Shown here one piece after another: positions 7,739 through 15,220 of a DNA stretch of 24,084 nucleotides. The stretch is from an uncultured bacterium. GTDB lineage: Bacteria > Desulfobacterota > Desulfovibrionia > Desulfovibrionales > Desulfovibrionaceae. The position numbers and the translations under genes were made by a program. Location of the stretch: positions 1 through 24,084 of the forward strand of contig CAJMLK010000041.1 of the NCBI GenBank assembly GCA_905214305.1, in the 5' to 3' direction. Each line of letters opens with the position of its first letter. Within the stretch, counting starts at the first letter, position 1. The notes under the pieces are model-generated. The model was not told where the DNA came from. It saw only the letters and a list, made by a program, of their open reading frames with translations, and searched no databases.

Positions 7739-7775
7739 AAAAGCCCGGGAATACGTCATGTATCCCGGGCTTTTT
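7739..7775. terminator. Strong bidirectional intrinsic terminator
   Basis: AAAAGCCCGGGA pairs with TCCCGGGCTTTT, and the stem is extended by ATAC/GTAT with a single bulged A. It is followed by T-runs in both directions. It lies between two convergent genes and between two repeat elements, so it can end transcripts from both the exported-protein gene and the flavoprotein operon. Confidence 0.85.
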
Positions 7776-7796
7776 GCCCTGCCCATGCAGGGCTTT

Positions 7797-8110
7797 TTCA
7801 TTTTGAAAGGACGCTGGCGGCGGCTGAAAAGGCGTCCGCGGCCAAGGTGCAGGCGCAGCTTCAGCCGTTGCCTCAAGGGCTTGCACATGCTTCAGGAATT
7901 ATAACGCGGGAAACTGCGCTTGCAGACAGCATGTGTAGCGATCGACCTGTTTTTACACGATCACTGTTGCCATTCGCAAGGCTCGCAGGCTCACCAGCGA
8001 CTGCCGCAACGACAGCAGAGCCATGTATTTGCGCTGTCAGGCGCAGAAAGGAGCGTTTCCTAAACTTTGAGAGTGTCCATTCTCAACGTTGATCTGCTCC
8101 AGCATGCTCT
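7797..8110 (-). repeat. Dispersed intergenic repeat, family 2, copy 3 (longest, inverted)
   Basis: Read on the minus strand, this stretch aligns with 3535-3742 and, more weakly, with 258-375. It contains about 130 extra bases in the middle, which include a GATCG/CGATC inverted repeat near 7940-7972. It ends in GCTCTAA at the flavoprotein stop codon, so the repeat edge appears to provide the TAG. Short frames in both copies share an RCRR-FSRC-KGL peptide, but stops and frame changes argue that it is not a protein. Confidence 0.7.
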
Positions 8111-8732
8111 AACGGATGAAGTTAGTCGGCTCCCAGGCTTCGGGCGCGGGCGGATTGATCCCGGCTGCCCTGCCTGCGGCGATGCACTTGATAAGCCATG
8201 CCATGTTGTTGCCGAGGGTGCGCATAATCTGCATGCCTTCCTTGTCCTGCACAACTTCTTCCGCGTTGTTGCCGTGCACGGAATTCCAGTACTGCGAGGA
8301 CACGAGAGGCATGCGGGCAATGGTGAAGTATTTGTTGAGCCGGTCAAAGGAGGCGCTGGCTCCGCCTCTGCGGCAGCTCACCACGGCGGCGGCAGGCTTG
8401 AAGGCGTACGCGGCGGATTTCATGTAAAAGACGCGGTCCAGCAGGGCGCACAGGGTGGCGTTGGGTCCGGCATAGTACACGGGTGAGCCCACCACAACGC
8501 CGTCGGCGGCGCGCAGAAGGTCGATGGTCTCGTTGACCGGATCGTCCTTGAAGACGCAATAGCCGGTTTCCTTGCATTTTCCGCAGGCGATACAGCCGCG
8601 TATGGCCTTGGAGCCGATCTGGATGATCTGGCTTTCAACGCCGTTCTGCTCCAGTTGCGCCGCCACGGTGGACAGCGCCGTAAAAGTACAGCCCTTGGGA
8701 TGCGGGCTGCCGTTAATGAGCAATACTTTCAT
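8109..8732 (-). CDS. Iron-sulfur flavoprotein (NADPH-dependent FMN reductase family)
   Basis: This 207-residue flavodoxin-like electron carrier or reductase probably binds FMN. The N-terminus MKVLLINGSPHPKGCTF is the phosphate-binding loop for FMN, and SPVYYAGPNATLCALLDR is the second flavin-contact stretch. The cysteines C47, C50, C53 and C59 form CX2CX2CX5C, the compact motif that holds a 4Fe-4S cluster in archaeal and bacterial iron-sulfur flavoproteins. The start has an AAGGAG site six bases upstream. It is the last gene of a four-gene minus-strand operon, 19 bases after the WcbI-like gene. The stop codon lies in the edge of a repeat. Its redox partner is not shown by the sequence; a role in oxidative-stress or general redox balance is possible. 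Confidence 0.85.
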   Translation of the reverse strand: MKVLLINGSPHPKGCTFTALSTVAAQLEQNGVESQIIQIGSKAIRGCIACGKCKETGYCVFKDDPVNETIDLLRAADGVVVGSPVYYAGPNATLCALLDRVFYMKSAAYAFKPAAAVVSCRRGGASASFDRLNKYFTIARMPLVSSQYWNSVHGNNAEEVVQDKEGMQIMRTLGNNMAWLIKCIAAGRAAGINPPAPEAWEPTNFIR

Positions 8733-8751
8733 AAGAACTCCTTTATTGCGT

Positions 8752-9597
8752 TCAGGCATACAAATGCTGCCCCGGCAGCAGGTTTTCCAGAAATGTTACA
8801 AGGTCTGAAATGTTGTGGCTTCGGCACGCCAGATAGCAACCGGTGTACTGCGCGTGGGTGAGGCTTGTGCGGTAAACGGCATAGCGCCTGTCCGCCGTTG
8901 CAAAGGGCAGCCCCAAAGCCGATCCTGTCGCAGGGTGGATGGGCAGCCAAAAATCTTCAAGGGGGTGGACATAATCGCGGCGCACATTTTGCGGCAGTTC
9001 CCCCAGGCCGAGCAAACGCAGCAGGCTGTCTGCCACATGAAAAAGCAGGGTGCGGCCGGGATGGTTTACAGTAATGAAAAGCTGCTCATGGCGCCAGCGT
9101 TCGCGTAACAGCGCGGCGCAGTTTATGGGGCTTGCGGCCTGTTTTTGCTCCTCCAGCTGCAGGCTTTCCTCTGCCACGGCCTCCACGTCTCCCATAAGCG
9201 CCGGGCCTGCGCGCAGATAGACGTTCAGCGCCTCCTGCGGAGTAAGCCCCTTTTCAAGCAGGGTCTCAAGCAGGCTGTCGCCAAAATTGATGGGCGGGCT
9301 GCTGCTCCAGAAGGGCCAGTATCCTTTGAAGAAAAGATTTGGAATTTCAATCGGCTGGCAAGATCGGGGCAGGCGGGGCAAAATCTGTTCTGTGGAAATG
9401 TTACCCCATTTGGGGGCCAGGGGCTGATACAGAAAAAGAGAACATTTCTTCAGTTCATCTTCGGCAAGTTCTTCTTTGGTGTAGTTGACGCAGTGCCGGA
9501 CGGTAAAGTGACGTGCAAAGGCAGGAGAATTTTCCAGCAGAATTCTCAGGGCCTCGCCCTGACAGTTGGCGTGCAAAAGACAGAGGGCCTGCGGCAT
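8752..9597 (-). CDS. WcbI-family protein (polysaccharide biosynthesis enzyme-like)
   Basis: This 281-residue protein has the N-terminal signature CLLHANCQGEALRILL (residues 6-21), as in the WcbI family, whose founder takes part in capsule synthesis in Burkholderia and binds coenzyme A. Other visible landmarks are FLYQPLAPKWG, IEIPNLFFKGYWPF, a conserved-looking LITVNHPGRTLLFHVADSLL-like segment (FITVNHPGR here) and PLEDFWLPIHPAT. There is no signal peptide or membrane helix, so it is cytoplasmic. ATG 9597 follows the queD-like stop by 27 bases with no strong ribosome-binding site, which suggests coupling. No glycosyltransferase or capsule genes lie nearby, so a capsule role here is doubtful. 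The reaction is unknown. Confidence 0.75.
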   Translation of the reverse strand: MPQALCLLHANCQGEALRILLENSPAFARHFTVRHCVNYTKEELAEDELKKCSLFLYQPLAPKWGNISTEQILPRLPRSCQPIEIPNLFFKGYWPFWSSSPPINFGDSLLETLLEKGLTPQEALNVYLRAGPALMGDVEAVAEESLQLEEQKQAASPINCAALLRERWRHEQLFITVNHPGRTLLFHVADSLLRLLGLGELPQNVRRDYVHPLEDFWLPIHPATGSALGLPFATADRRYAVYRTSLTHAQYTGCYLACRSHNISDLVTFLENLLPGQHLYA

Positions 9598-9624
9598 GGC
9601 GTTTTGTGGCTGCCGGGTGTCCGG

Positions 9625-10032
9625 CTAGCGTGTTTCCAGGTAGGTGGCGCTTTGCGCGCCTTTTTCTGATACCGTGACACTGTACAGGCGCACCTGCCGG
9701 GCCTGCGGATCTTCATGTTCCGCCAGCAGCACTTCCATGCCCTGCCAGATATGGCGTGCAAGATTTTCTGACGAAGGGTTGATGCTGTCAAAAGGCGGCG
9801 TTTCGTTGAGCAGCCGGTGGTCAAGTGCGTCCAGCACGGCTTTGAGCGCCTTTTTCAATATTTTGAAATCCAGCAGCATTTCTGTCTGCGGGGCAAGGCA
9901 GTTGCCCTCAACCGTCAGTTCCACGGCAAAATTGTGGCCGTGCATGCGTTCACACTTGCCTTCATAATGCCGCAGGGCGTGCCCGGCGGAAAAGTCGTCG
10001 CGCACAGTGAGGCGCCAGAGTTTTTCAGACAT
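9625..10032 (-). CDS. queD: 6-carboxy-tetrahydropterin synthase / PTPS family (QueD-like)
   Basis: This 135-residue member of the 6-pyruvoyl-tetrahydropterin synthase family would make 6-carboxy-5,6,7,8-tetrahydropterin from dihydroneopterin triphosphate, the first committed step towards queuosine. Zinc ligands H18, H31 and H33 are visible (FSAGHAL, MHGHNF), as are the nucleophile C27 in CERMHGH, D71-H72 of the catalytic relay (ALDHRLLN) and E123 in VSEKG. PSSENLARHIW is typical of the family. The ATG overlaps the stop of the small upstream gene by one base (TGATG), so translation is probably coupled. No queC, queE or queF lies in the window, so the family is sure but the exact pathway is inferred. 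Confidence 0.85.
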   Translation of the reverse strand: MSEKLWRLTVRDDFSAGHALRHYEGKCERMHGHNFAVELTVEGNCLAPQTEMLLDFKILKKALKAVLDALDHRLLNETPPFDSINPSSENLARHIWQGMEVLLAEHEDPQARQVRLYSVTVSEKGAQSATYLETR

Positions 10033-10199
10033 CAGGACAATATCCAGTAGACCACGAAGGCCGATAAAATGACGATGATAATAGCCAGCACGATGCGGGC
10101 GTTCTGATTCCATTGAAAGTTGACGCTCTCTTCATCAATATTCGGGTCGCCCGTGGAGGGCGGCGTGAAGATGCGTTGCAGCCAGGAAAAAAAAGACAT
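10032..10199 (-). CDS. Small single-span membrane protein
   Basis: This 55-residue protein belongs to no family I recognise. It starts MSFFSWLQRIFTPP, has a polar segment (DPNIDEESVNFQWNQNA) and ends in one hydrophobic helix (ARIVLAIIIVILSAFVVYWILS) of about 20 residues, so it is a C-tail membrane anchor. Its TGA shares one base with the queD-like ATG. It lies directly behind a near-consensus promoter, both of which support real translation. The Shine-Dalgarno sequence is weak. Its function is unknown; it could regulate or tether the products of the operon. Confidence 0.6.
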   Translation of the reverse strand: MSFFSWLQRIFTPPSTGDPNIDEESVNFQWNQNARIVLAIIIVILSAFVVYWILS

Positions 10200-10247
10200 G
10201 CAATACCAGTGTGTTTGGAGTTTTATTCCTGTGGGCCTGTTTCGTTG

Positions 10248-10275
10248 AGAATAGCAATTGCGTGAAATTTGTCAA
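10248..10275 (-). promoter_or_regulatory. Sigma-70 promoter of the queD-like operon
   Basis: On the minus strand, a perfect TTGACA (10270-10275) is followed after 16 bases by TATTCT (10248-10253). It points towards the 55-residue gene, whose start lies about 50 bases downstream. It overlaps the region upstream of the divergent DUF1848 gene. Confidence 0.65.
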
Positions 10276-10343
10276 AACAAGCCTGCGGGGCAGTACGGCA
10301 TGATGTGTTGACGGCCGCACGCTGCCTTGTCATGCTGCCGGGC

Positions 10344-11387
10344 ATGAAGTGGCCCAGAATAACAATCTCTACGGCGGATGGCCCGGTGTCTGCCATAGCC
10401 CCTGTACTTCTGGCGGTCAGCCGCGCCACGGACATTCCGGCTTTTTATATGCCCTGGTTTATGGAGCGGTTGCGGGCAGGCTATGCGCGCTGGGTCAATC
10501 CATTTAACGGACAGCCGCAATACGTATCTTTTGCGCGGGCGCGACTGGCTGTTTTCTGGAGTAAAAATCCCGCTCCGTTGCTCGGCTGTCTGCCCGGCAT
10601 CCGGGAATATGGCCTGACGGGCTACCTGCAGTATACGCTCAATGATTATGAAAGCGAAGGCTGGGAGCCTGGCTTGCCGCCGCTGCACAAAAGGGTGGAA
10701 ACATTTCGCCGCCTGTCGGGCACGTTGGGCCCGGAGCGCATGGTCTGGCGTTTTGATCCGCTGATGCTGGCTGCAGCTCGCGGACATGCCATGCCTGCTC
10801 CTGCGGTTTTGCTGGACAGAATCGCCGCCCTTGCCAAGGTTCTGGCCGGGTACACAACAAAGCTGGTTTTCAGTTTTGCCGACATTGCCCCCTATCGCAA
10901 GGTGGAAGCCAGCTTGCGGCGCAACGGCATTGTCTGGCGTGACTTTACGTTGGAAGAAATGCGGCAGACCGGCGCGGCCATTGCGGAAATCTGCGCAAGT
11001 TACGGCATGCAGGCTGCCACATGCGGCGAAAAAGTGGATCTTGCCGCCCAGGGCGTGGCTCACAACCGGTGCACTGACCCGGAGCTTGTGCTGAAGCTTG
11101 CCGGACGGCATCCTGATGTCCTCGATCTTTTGGAGCCTGACGGCAGTGAGCAGTTGCTTTTGCCGGGAACATCCTTCACGGGCAAGCGTTCCTATCCGCG
11201 AGATCCGGGTCAGCGCCCCGACTGCCTGTGCGTGCCGTGCAAAGATGTCGGGCAGTACAATACCTGTCCGCACGGCTGCGTCTATTGTTACGCCAACACC
11301 TCGGAAGCCGTGGCCCGCAGGAATTTTCGGGCGCATGCGCGTGACGGGGAATCCATCGTGCCCACCGGGCCGGGCAGCGGCTCATGA
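10344..11387 (+). CDS. DUF1848 family protein with C-terminal cysteine cluster
   Basis: This 347-residue member of the DUF1848 family has no established reaction. Family landmarks run in order: VSRATDIPAFYMPWFMERL, NPFNGQ, FWSKNPAP, GLTGYLQYTLNDY, ERMVWRFDPL, GYTTKLVFSFADIAPYRKV, ATCGEKVDL and the C-terminal CLCVPCKDVGQYNTCPHGCVYCYAN. The six cysteines in that tail (CxC, PC, and CPHGCVYCYA) suggest a metal or Fe-S site, possibly radical-SAM-like, which is inference. The start is uncertain: ATG 10344 and ATG 10332 are both in frame, and TTG 10269 lies inside the divergent promoter. The gene stands alone and is divergent from the queD-like operon. Confidence 0.85.
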   Translation: MKWPRITISTADGPVSAIAPVLLAVSRATDIPAFYMPWFMERLRAGYARWVNPFNGQPQYVSFARARLAVFWSKNPAPLLGCLPGIREYGLTGYLQYTLNDYESEGWEPGLPPLHKRVETFRRLSGTLGPERMVWRFDPLMLAAARGHAMPAPAVLLDRIAALAKVLAGYTTKLVFSFADIAPYRKVEASLRRNGIVWRDFTLEEMRQTGAAIAEICASYGMQAATCGEKVDLAAQGVAHNRCTDPELVLKLAGRHPDVLDLLEPDGSEQLLLPGTSFTGKRSYPRDPGQRPDCLCVPCKDVGQYNTCPHGCVYCYANTSEAVARRNFRAHARDGESIVPTGPGSGS

Positions 11388-11389
11388 GC

Positions 11390-11424
11390 AAAAAGGCGGT
11401 GCTGTGCTGGACAGAACCGCCTTT
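11390..11424 (-). terminator. Intrinsic terminator for the liv operon
   Basis: AAAGGCGGT (11392-11400) pairs with ACCGCCTTT (11416-11424), and the inner CTGT/ACAG pairing extends the stem. Read on the minus strand the hairpin is followed by five T residues, so it is best suited to ending livF transcripts. It may also act weakly for the convergent DUF1848 gene, whose stop is three bases away. Confidence 0.75.
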
Positions 11425-11480
11425 GAATATTCCGGCGTGGCATCGCGTTTGATGCCGCGCGTCGGTGGAGCCGCCGTCGG

Positions 11481-12185
11481 CTACATGCCGAGGTATGCGG
11501 TGCGCACCTCTTCGCTGCTCAACAGGTTGGCGGCGCTGTCGCTCATGACAATGCGGCCGTTTTCCATGACGTAGCCGCGGTTGGCGATGCGCAGGGCCTG
11601 GTTGGCATTCTGCTCGACCAGAAAGACCGTGGTTCCGGCGGCATTGACCTTCTGGATAATGGAGAAGATCTGCTGGATGATAATGGGCGCAAGACCCAGT
11701 GACGGTTCGTCCAGTAAAAGCAGCTTGGGGCGGCCCATGAGGGCACGGCTGATGGCGAGCATTTGCTGTTCGCCACCGGAGAGGGTTCCCCCTGCCTGCT
11801 TGCGGCGTTCGGCCAGAATGGGAAAGAGACTGAACACATAGTCCAGATCGTCTTTGACAGCCTCTTTGTCCTGTCGCAAGAACGCCCCGAGGTCCAGATT
11901 CTCTCGCACGCTCAGATCGGGAAAGATCAGGCGGCCTTCAGGAACCTGAGAAATGCCGAGCGAGACGATTTCATGCGGGGGCAGCTGATGTATGGGCTTG
12001 CCATACCAGAGAATCTCTCCCTGCCGCGGGCGGTTGATGCCGCAAACGGTCATGAGCGTTGTGGACTTGCCCGCGCCGTTGGCCCCGATCAGCGTGACAA
12101 TATCGCCTTCTTCCACCTTGAGAGAAATATCCCGCAGGGCCTGAATGTTGCCGTAAAACGTATCGACATTACGCAGCTCAAGCAT
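11481..12185 (-). CDS. livF: Branched-chain amino acid ABC transporter ATPase LivF
   Basis: This 234-residue ATPase is one of two that power uptake of leucine, isoleucine and valine. It has Walker A GANGAGKST (34-42), signature LSGGEQQ (135-141) and Walker B LLLLDEP (155-161). The family-typical LVEQNANQALRIANRGYVMENG follows, with the LivF glutamine in place of the switch histidine, and the protein ends in AYLGM. The start codon follows GGGAG by seven bases and overlaps livG by eight bases. Longer versions of this frame run into livG and are not real. Length and motifs match LivF closely. Confidence 0.95.
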   Translation of the reverse strand: MLELRNVDTFYGNIQALRDISLKVEEGDIVTLIGANGAGKSTTLMTVCGINRPRQGEILWYGKPIHQLPPHEIVSLGISQVPEGRLIFPDLSVRENLDLGAFLRQDKEAVKDDLDYVFSLFPILAERRKQAGGTLSGGEQQMLAISRALMGRPKLLLLDEPSLGLAPIIIQQIFSIIQKVNAAGTTVFLVEQNANQALRIANRGYVMENGRIVMSDSAANLLSSEEVRTAYLGM

Positions 12186-12963
12186 CGCTTTCTCCCAGGT
12201 ATGCCTTGATAACGCGCGGGTTGACGCGAATTTCTTCAGGTTTGCCCGTGGCAATGCATGAGCCGTACTCCATAACATAAATGCGGTCTGAAAGAGACAT
12301 GACCATGCCCATATCGTGCTCGATGAGCAGGATGGAAAGCTGCTGGTCATCGCGTATGGAGCAGACCAGCCCCTTCAGTTCGTTGGTTTCCTGCGGGTTC
12401 ATGCCCGCTGCCGGTTCGTCCAGCAGCAGCATGCGCGGCTCCGTGGCCAGCGCGCGGGCGATCTCAAGGCGTCGCTGCGCGCCATAGGGCAGGTTGCGCG
12501 CGGTTTCGTTCCACATGTCCTGCAGGCGCACCAGTTCGAGCAGGGCGTAGCTTGCGTCGATGCTTTCCTGTTCTTCGCGGCGGGTACGGCCATCACGCAT
12601 GACGGCTCCCAGAATGCCCGCCCGCGTGCGGCAGTGACGGCCTATCATGACGTTTTCCAGCACGGTCATGTCGCTGAAAAGGCGGATGTTCTGAAAGGTA
12701 CGGGCCATGCCCATGGCCGTGATAACGTGCGGTTTCTTGCCGTTGAGCAGCTTGGGGCTGCCTTCACGGTCATACAGAAACATCTTGCCCTCGGTGGGAG
12801 TATAGATGCCCGTTACACAGTTGAAAAATGTGGTCTTGCCCGCGCCATTGGGGCCGATAAGGGCCACTATCTCGCCGCTGTTGACGGTAAGCGACAGTTC
12901 GTTGAGAGCGCGCAGACCGCCAAAGTCCTGAGAAAGATCCTGTACTTCAAGCACGGGGTTCAC
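12178..12963 (-). CDS. livG: Branched-chain amino acid ABC transporter ATPase LivG
   Basis: This 261-residue ATPase partners with LivF at the cytoplasmic face of LivH-LivM. It has Walker A GPNGAGKTT (37-45), the LivG-typical ARTFQNIRLFSDMTVLENVMIG (87-108), signature LPYGAQRR (158-165), Walker B MLLLDEP (178-184) and switch histidine H216 (LIEHDMGMV). ATG 12963 overlaps the livM stop by four bases. A small insertion (about 63-78, YDREGSPKLLNGKKPH) lies before the Q-loop region, slightly longer than usual. Confidence 0.95.
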   Translation of the reverse strand: MNPVLEVQDLSQDFGGLRALNELSLTVNSGEIVALIGPNGAGKTTFFNCVTGIYTPTEGKMFLYDREGSPKLLNGKKPHVITAMGMARTFQNIRLFSDMTVLENVMIGRHCRTRAGILGAVMRDGRTRREEQESIDASYALLELVRLQDMWNETARNLPYGAQRRLEIARALATEPRMLLLDEPAAGMNPQETNELKGLVCSIRDDQQLSILLIEHDMGMVMSLSDRIYVMEYGSCIATGKPEEIRVNPRVIKAYLGESDA

Positions 12964-14183
12964 TGGCGGCCTCCTTTGGATTCATGAAGGCCGGTGATGC
13001 GGTAGCGACGACGCTCGCCGCTGATAAGGCCCTGAGGCCGGAAAATCATCATGATCACCATGATGGCTCCAAAGATGAGCATGCGGTATTCAGAGAAGGC
13101 ACGCAGATATTCCGGCGCAAGTATGAGAATAAGAGCGGCAATGACCACGCCGGTGATGGAACCCATGCCCCCCAGCACCACCATGGACAGAATCATGGCC
13201 GATTCCATGAAGGTGAAGCTTGAGGGGTTGATGTAGGTTGTTTTGGCCGCAAAAATAACCCCGGCAAAGCCGGCCCAGCACGAACCAAGGGCAAAGGCCG
13301 AAAGCTTTACCCGTGTAATGTCTATGCCCATGGCTTCACAGGCAATTTCATCTTCGCGCAATGCCTGGAGTGCAAGGCCGACCCTGGAGTTTTTCAGACG
13401 GCTGATAACGATGATGGTTATGGCCACAGCCGCAAGCACAAGGTAATATACATAGGTTGTGCTGGCGCTGATATCCATTTCCATGCCGAAAAATCCGGGA
13501 CGGGGAATATCCCCCACGCCACGCGGTCCGCCGGTCAGGCTGGTCCAGTTTTGCAGGGCCAGACGCACGATTTCGCCAAAACCCAGGGTAACAATCGCCA
13601 GATAGTCGCCGCGCAGGCGCAGAACGGGAAAGCCCAGAGCCAGACCGAAGATGACGGCCACAAAGCCGCCTACCGGCAGGCACACCCAGAAGCCCCAGCC
13701 CAGAAACTGGTGCAGCAGGCCGTAGGCGTAGGCTCCCACGGCATAAAATGCCACATAGCCAAGCACAAGCTGCCCGGCCAGACCCACCACGATGTTCAGG
13801 CCCAGAGCCAGCATGATGTAAAGCAGAGCCGAAATCATGATGTTGGTCTGGTAGAAAGAAACCACCAGCGGCATGGCAATCATGATGGCAGCAAGGACAG
13901 CCAGACTTCCGGCCATAAGGGCGGGCCGTTCGGAAAGGATCGCCATGCCGGAACCGAGACTGAAGTTGCGCGGCAGCCTGATGACGGCCAGGCCTCTGGC
14001 CTTGCGGCTGAAGCACCAGTCCCAGATAAGGGCCAGTACAAAGATGCCCACGCCCAGCAGGGCGATGCGGTCCAGCCGCCAGGTAACAGTGCTTTCAATG
14101 GTGTTCAGCTTGATGCCCAGAACGGGCAGGGTGAGCACCATGAACCAGAGTGCCGCAATGGCGGCCTTGATGACTCTTTGCAT
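12960..14183 (-). CDS. livM: Branched-chain amino acid ABC transporter permease LivM
   Basis: This 407-residue permease forms the translocation channel with LivH. It has many hydrophobic helices. The LivM core runs from IMISALLYIMLALGLNIVVGLAGQLVLGYVAFYAVGAYAYGL through FGLALGFPVLRLRGDYLAIVTLGFGEIVRL to VVLGGMGSITGVVIAALILI. An N-terminal extension of about 100 residues adds further helices, as in enterobacterial LivM. The gene begins two bases after the livH stop. Near the end, FRPQGLISGERRRYRI is the usual cytoplasmic tail. Confidence 0.94.
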   Translation of the reverse strand: MQRVIKAAIAALWFMVLTLPVLGIKLNTIESTVTWRLDRIALLGVGIFVLALIWDWCFSRKARGLAVIRLPRNFSLGSGMAILSERPALMAGSLAVLAAIMIAMPLVVSFYQTNIMISALLYIMLALGLNIVVGLAGQLVLGYVAFYAVGAYAYGLLHQFLGWGFWVCLPVGGFVAVIFGLALGFPVLRLRGDYLAIVTLGFGEIVRLALQNWTSLTGGPRGVGDIPRPGFFGMEMDISASTTYVYYLVLAAVAITIIVISRLKNSRVGLALQALREDEIACEAMGIDITRVKLSAFALGSCWAGFAGVIFAAKTTYINPSSFTFMESAMILSMVVLGGMGSITGVVIAALILILAPEYLRAFSEYRMLIFGAIMVIMMIFRPQGLISGERRRYRITGLHESKGGRQ

Positions 14184-14185
14184 GG

Positions 14186-15094
14186 CTACACCTTCTGCAC
14201 TTTGGCTTTGCCCAGGATGCCGTCAGGGCGGAAGATCAGAATGAGGATCAGGATGGCAAATGCCAGCATGTCTTCATAGTTGCCTGAGAAGTATCCGGTG
14301 GTGAAGCTTTCGGCGAGGCCAAGCACAAGGCCGCCCACCATGGCTCCGGGGATGGAGCCGATACCGCCGAGCACGGCTGCCGTAAAGGCTTTAAGCCCGG
14401 CCAGAAAGCCGATGCCAAAGTTTACCTGACCCATATGTGAGGCAATAAGCACGCCGCCAAGGGCAGCCAGCCCCGAACCGATGATAAAGGTCAGGGAAAT
14501 GATGCGATCTGCGTTAATGCCCAGCAGCAGCGCCATTTTGCGGTTCTGCGCCGTGGCGCGCATGGCTTTGCCCATGCGCGTGTAGCGGATGAAAAGCGAG
14601 AGCGAAACCATGGCAATGGTGCTGACAGCGAGAATAAGAAAATCGCTTGGTCCCATGACATAGCCGATATGCTCAAGAAAATCCATTTCCGGCAGCAGGT
14701 TGGGAAAAGGCACAAAATCCGAGGTCTGGGCCAGCAGCACGTAGTTCTGCAAAAAAATGGACATGCCGATGGCCGAGATCAGAGGAGACAGGCGCGGTGC
14801 GCCGCGTAGCGGTTTGTACGCCACTTTTTCCAGCGTGTAGCCGTAGGCGGCGCACCATACAATGGCCGCCAGCGCCGCGACGACAAGAATGCCGCCAGCG
14901 GGAAAACCGTATACGCCCAACACCCCGGCAACCAGCAGGGCGGTAAAGGCGCCCAGCATGTAAATTTCGCCATGAGCAAAGTTGATAAGCTCAATGATGC
15001 CGTAAACCAGGGTGTAGCCCAGGGCTATAAGCGCATAGATACTGCCTCTGGTGAGCCCACCAAAGAAAAGCTCTATAAAAAATTGGATGTCCAT
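14186..15094 (-). CDS. livH: Branched-chain amino acid ABC transporter permease LivH
   Basis: This 302-residue inner-membrane permease is close to the 308 of E. coli LivH. Family stretches are LTRGSIYALIALGYTLVYGIIELINFAHGEIYMLGAF at the N-terminus, RATAQNRKMALLLGINADRI in the coupling loop, and GFLAGLKAFTAAVLGGIGSIPGAMVGGLVLGLAE before the last helices. ATG 15094 is chosen over the upstream open frame because the protein then starts at the conserved MDIQFFIELFFGG. Only a weak GGGAC lies before it. It is separated from livK by a 126-base gap containing a hairpin. Confidence 0.94.
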   Translation of the reverse strand: MDIQFFIELFFGGLTRGSIYALIALGYTLVYGIIELINFAHGEIYMLGAFTALLVAGVLGVYGFPAGGILVVAALAAIVWCAAYGYTLEKVAYKPLRGAPRLSPLISAIGMSIFLQNYVLLAQTSDFVPFPNLLPEMDFLEHIGYVMGPSDFLILAVSTIAMVSLSLFIRYTRMGKAMRATAQNRKMALLLGINADRIISLTFIIGSGLAALGGVLIASHMGQVNFGIGFLAGLKAFTAAVLGGIGSIPGAMVGGLVLGLAESFTTGYFSGNYEDMLAFAILILILIFRPDGILGKAKVQKV

Positions 15095-15186
15095 GCCGTC
15101 CCGCGCGCGCCGGGGCCTGGCAGTGCCACGCTCCGGCGTCAGTTCCGTTATTGCCGTCGGCCGCAGCCGAAAGTGTGTGCGAAAAT

Positions 15187-15212
15187 GGGGGTGCGGCCAT
15201 GACCGCACCCCC
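15187..15212 (-). terminator. Hairpin between livK and livH, probable attenuator or mRNA end
   Basis: GGGGGTGCGG (15187-15196) and CCGCACCCCC (15203-15212) form a perfect 10-bp stem with a six-base loop, just after the livK stop. On the minus strand it is followed by ATTTT, a weak T-run. It probably protects or partly ends livK mRNA so that the binding protein is made in excess over the membrane parts. This is common for binding-protein operons but is inferred here. Confidence 0.7.
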
Positions 15213-15220
15213 CTGATCAA

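Noticed and set aside
7698..8092. Short plus-strand frames with an RCRR-FSRC-KGL peptide, similar to the minus-strand frame at 3559-3747
   Set aside because: The similarity comes from the repeated DNA. The frame changes and breaks between copies, so a real protein is unlikely.
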